This document shows positions 6,172 to 6,707 of a stretch of DNA of 6,707 nt, piece after piece (positions within the stretch are counted from its first letter, which is position 1; every line of letters starts with the position of its first letter). Source of the DNA: JAUWCW01 sp030609125 [NCBI: Candidatus Rokuibacteriota bacterium]. GTDB lineage: Bacteria > JAUVQV01. The stretch covers positions 1 through 6,707 of the forward strand of contig JAUWCW010000108.1 of assembly GCA_030609125.1 (NCBI GenBank), written 5' to 3'. A program made the position numbers and the translations under genes. The notes under the pieces are model-generated. The model was not told where the DNA came from, did not search any database, and saw nothing but the letters and a program-made list of their open reading frames with translations.

Positions 6172-6579
6172 ATGACCAATCTCTTGAGACGGACAAGTAT
6201 CTATTTCTCCGCCGGAGCCGTGGGCGGGATCGCCAACGGTGTCTGCGTCTGGTTCTTCGGCAGCACCGGGATCACCTCCGGTCTCGATGTGAAGATCGCC
6301 CCCGCCCTCACGCCGGAGATGCTCTACCACAGGGTCGTCTGGGGCGGCATCTGGGGCCTGGCCTTCCTGCTCCCCCTGGCGGTGCGCTCCCCCCTCCTCC
6401 GGGGGCTCCTCTACAGCCTGGGACCCACCTTCGTGCAGCTCTTCATCGTCTTTCCCGATGCGGGCAGGGGCATGATGGGGCTCGAACTCGGCACACTCAC
6501 CCCCGCCTTCGTTCTGTTCTTCAACGCCGTGTGGGGACTGGCGGCCGTTCTCTGGCTCAGGATCATCGGAGAAAACTGA
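6172..6579 (+). CDS. Conserved-type four-helix membrane protein of unknown function
   Basis: This 135-residue protein has four hydrophobic segments: about 10-30, 54-71, 76-94 and 107-132. Conserved-looking features are AGAVGGIANGVCVWFFG (14-30), the loop VKIAPALTPEMLYHRVVWGGIWG (40-62) and FNAVWGLAAVLWLR (117-130). The pattern resembles small uncharacterised proteobacterial membrane proteins, but I cannot name a family with confidence. The ribosome site is weak (AGGT about 11 bases before the ATG), which fits a downstream gene in an operon. It is the last member of the plus-strand cluster and its stop lies 13 bases from the stop of the convergent gene on its right. No transport or catalytic motif is visible. 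Confidence 0.8.
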   Translation: MTNLLRRTSIYFSAGAVGGIANGVCVWFFGSTGITSGLDVKIAPALTPEMLYHRVVWGGIWGLAFLLPLAVRSPLLRGLLYSLGPTFVQLFIVFPDAGRGMMGLELGTLTPAFVLFFNAVWGLAAVLWLRIIGEN

Positions 6580-6592
6580 CCGCGCTGATTTC

Positions 6593-6707
6593 CTATTCGT
6601 CGAGCCGCTTTTTCACCGCCTCCCAGACTTCAGTCAGACCAAGCCGGTCCGACCATCGGGATATGTACTCCTTGTCCACCCCGGCGTCACCGATTTTCAG
6701 AATGCCC
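6593..6707 (-). CDS. C-terminal fragment of a gene entering from the right edge
   Basis: On the minus strand an open frame from 6706 ends at a TAG (6595-6593), giving the last 37 residues: GILKIGDAGVDKEYISRWSD, then RLGLTEVWEAVKKRLDE. The charged, helical ending with DKEYI-x2-W-x3-LGL recalls the C-terminus of some nucleotidyltransferase-type toxin or antitoxin proteins (DxxYLxxWAxxLGV), but 37 residues are too few to assign a family. Convergence with the membrane-protein gene and codon use like its neighbours support a real coding end. No function is claimed. Confidence 0.6.
   Translation of the reverse strand, partial: GILKIGDAGVDKEYISRWSDRLGLTEVWEAVKKRLDE

Overview
The window is GC-rich bacterial chromosome, densely coding on both strands, with Shine-Dalgarno-like sites before most genes. 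The gene content (a large secreted alpha-2-macroglobulin, an Lgt beginning MIPYPEI, an apparent selenocysteine codon) suggests a Gram-negative organism. My best guess is Desulfobacterota / Deltaproteobacteria (Desulfuromonadales-like), inferred from family resemblance only. No rRNA, tRNA, CRISPR array or insertion sequence was seen.

Layout. Positions 1-2907 (minus) hold the first 969 codons of a very large alpha-2-macroglobulin-family protein with a signal peptide, TPR-like N-terminal repeats and a clear MG2 motif; its C-terminal part lies beyond the left edge. A 150-base divergent intergenic region follows, with a short GATTCC repeat and a possible -10 box. Positions 3058-3393 (plus) hold a gene that standard gene callers would miss. 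It is a YtxJ/BrxC-type (monothiol bacilliredoxin, thioredoxin-fold) protein of 111 residues with an in-frame TGA exactly where the family has its catalytic Cys. A hairpin with a GGUC apex lies at the right distance downstream, so I read it as a selenoprotein (Sec32). This is the most interesting item in the window.

Convergent to it is lgt (3417-4211, minus), prolipoprotein diacylglyceryl transferase, with its signature motifs. Divergent from lgt is a compact plus-strand cluster at 4338-6579: a 72-residue two-helix membrane protein, a Tet(L)/Tet(K)-like DHA2 MFS exporter (456 aa), a 71-residue single-helix protein that starts on GTG within the exporter's stop codon (GTGA overlap), and a 135-residue four-helix membrane protein. 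Spacing (19 bases, 4-base overlap, 13 bases) suggests one operon for an exporter with small membrane partners. The last ~115 bases hold the C-terminal 37 residues of a minus-strand gene entering from the right.

The themes are envelope biology (macroglobulin, Lgt, exporter) and thiol/selenol redox chemistry. No direct functional link between the macroglobulin, the selenoprotein, lgt and the exporter cluster can be shown from the sequence.
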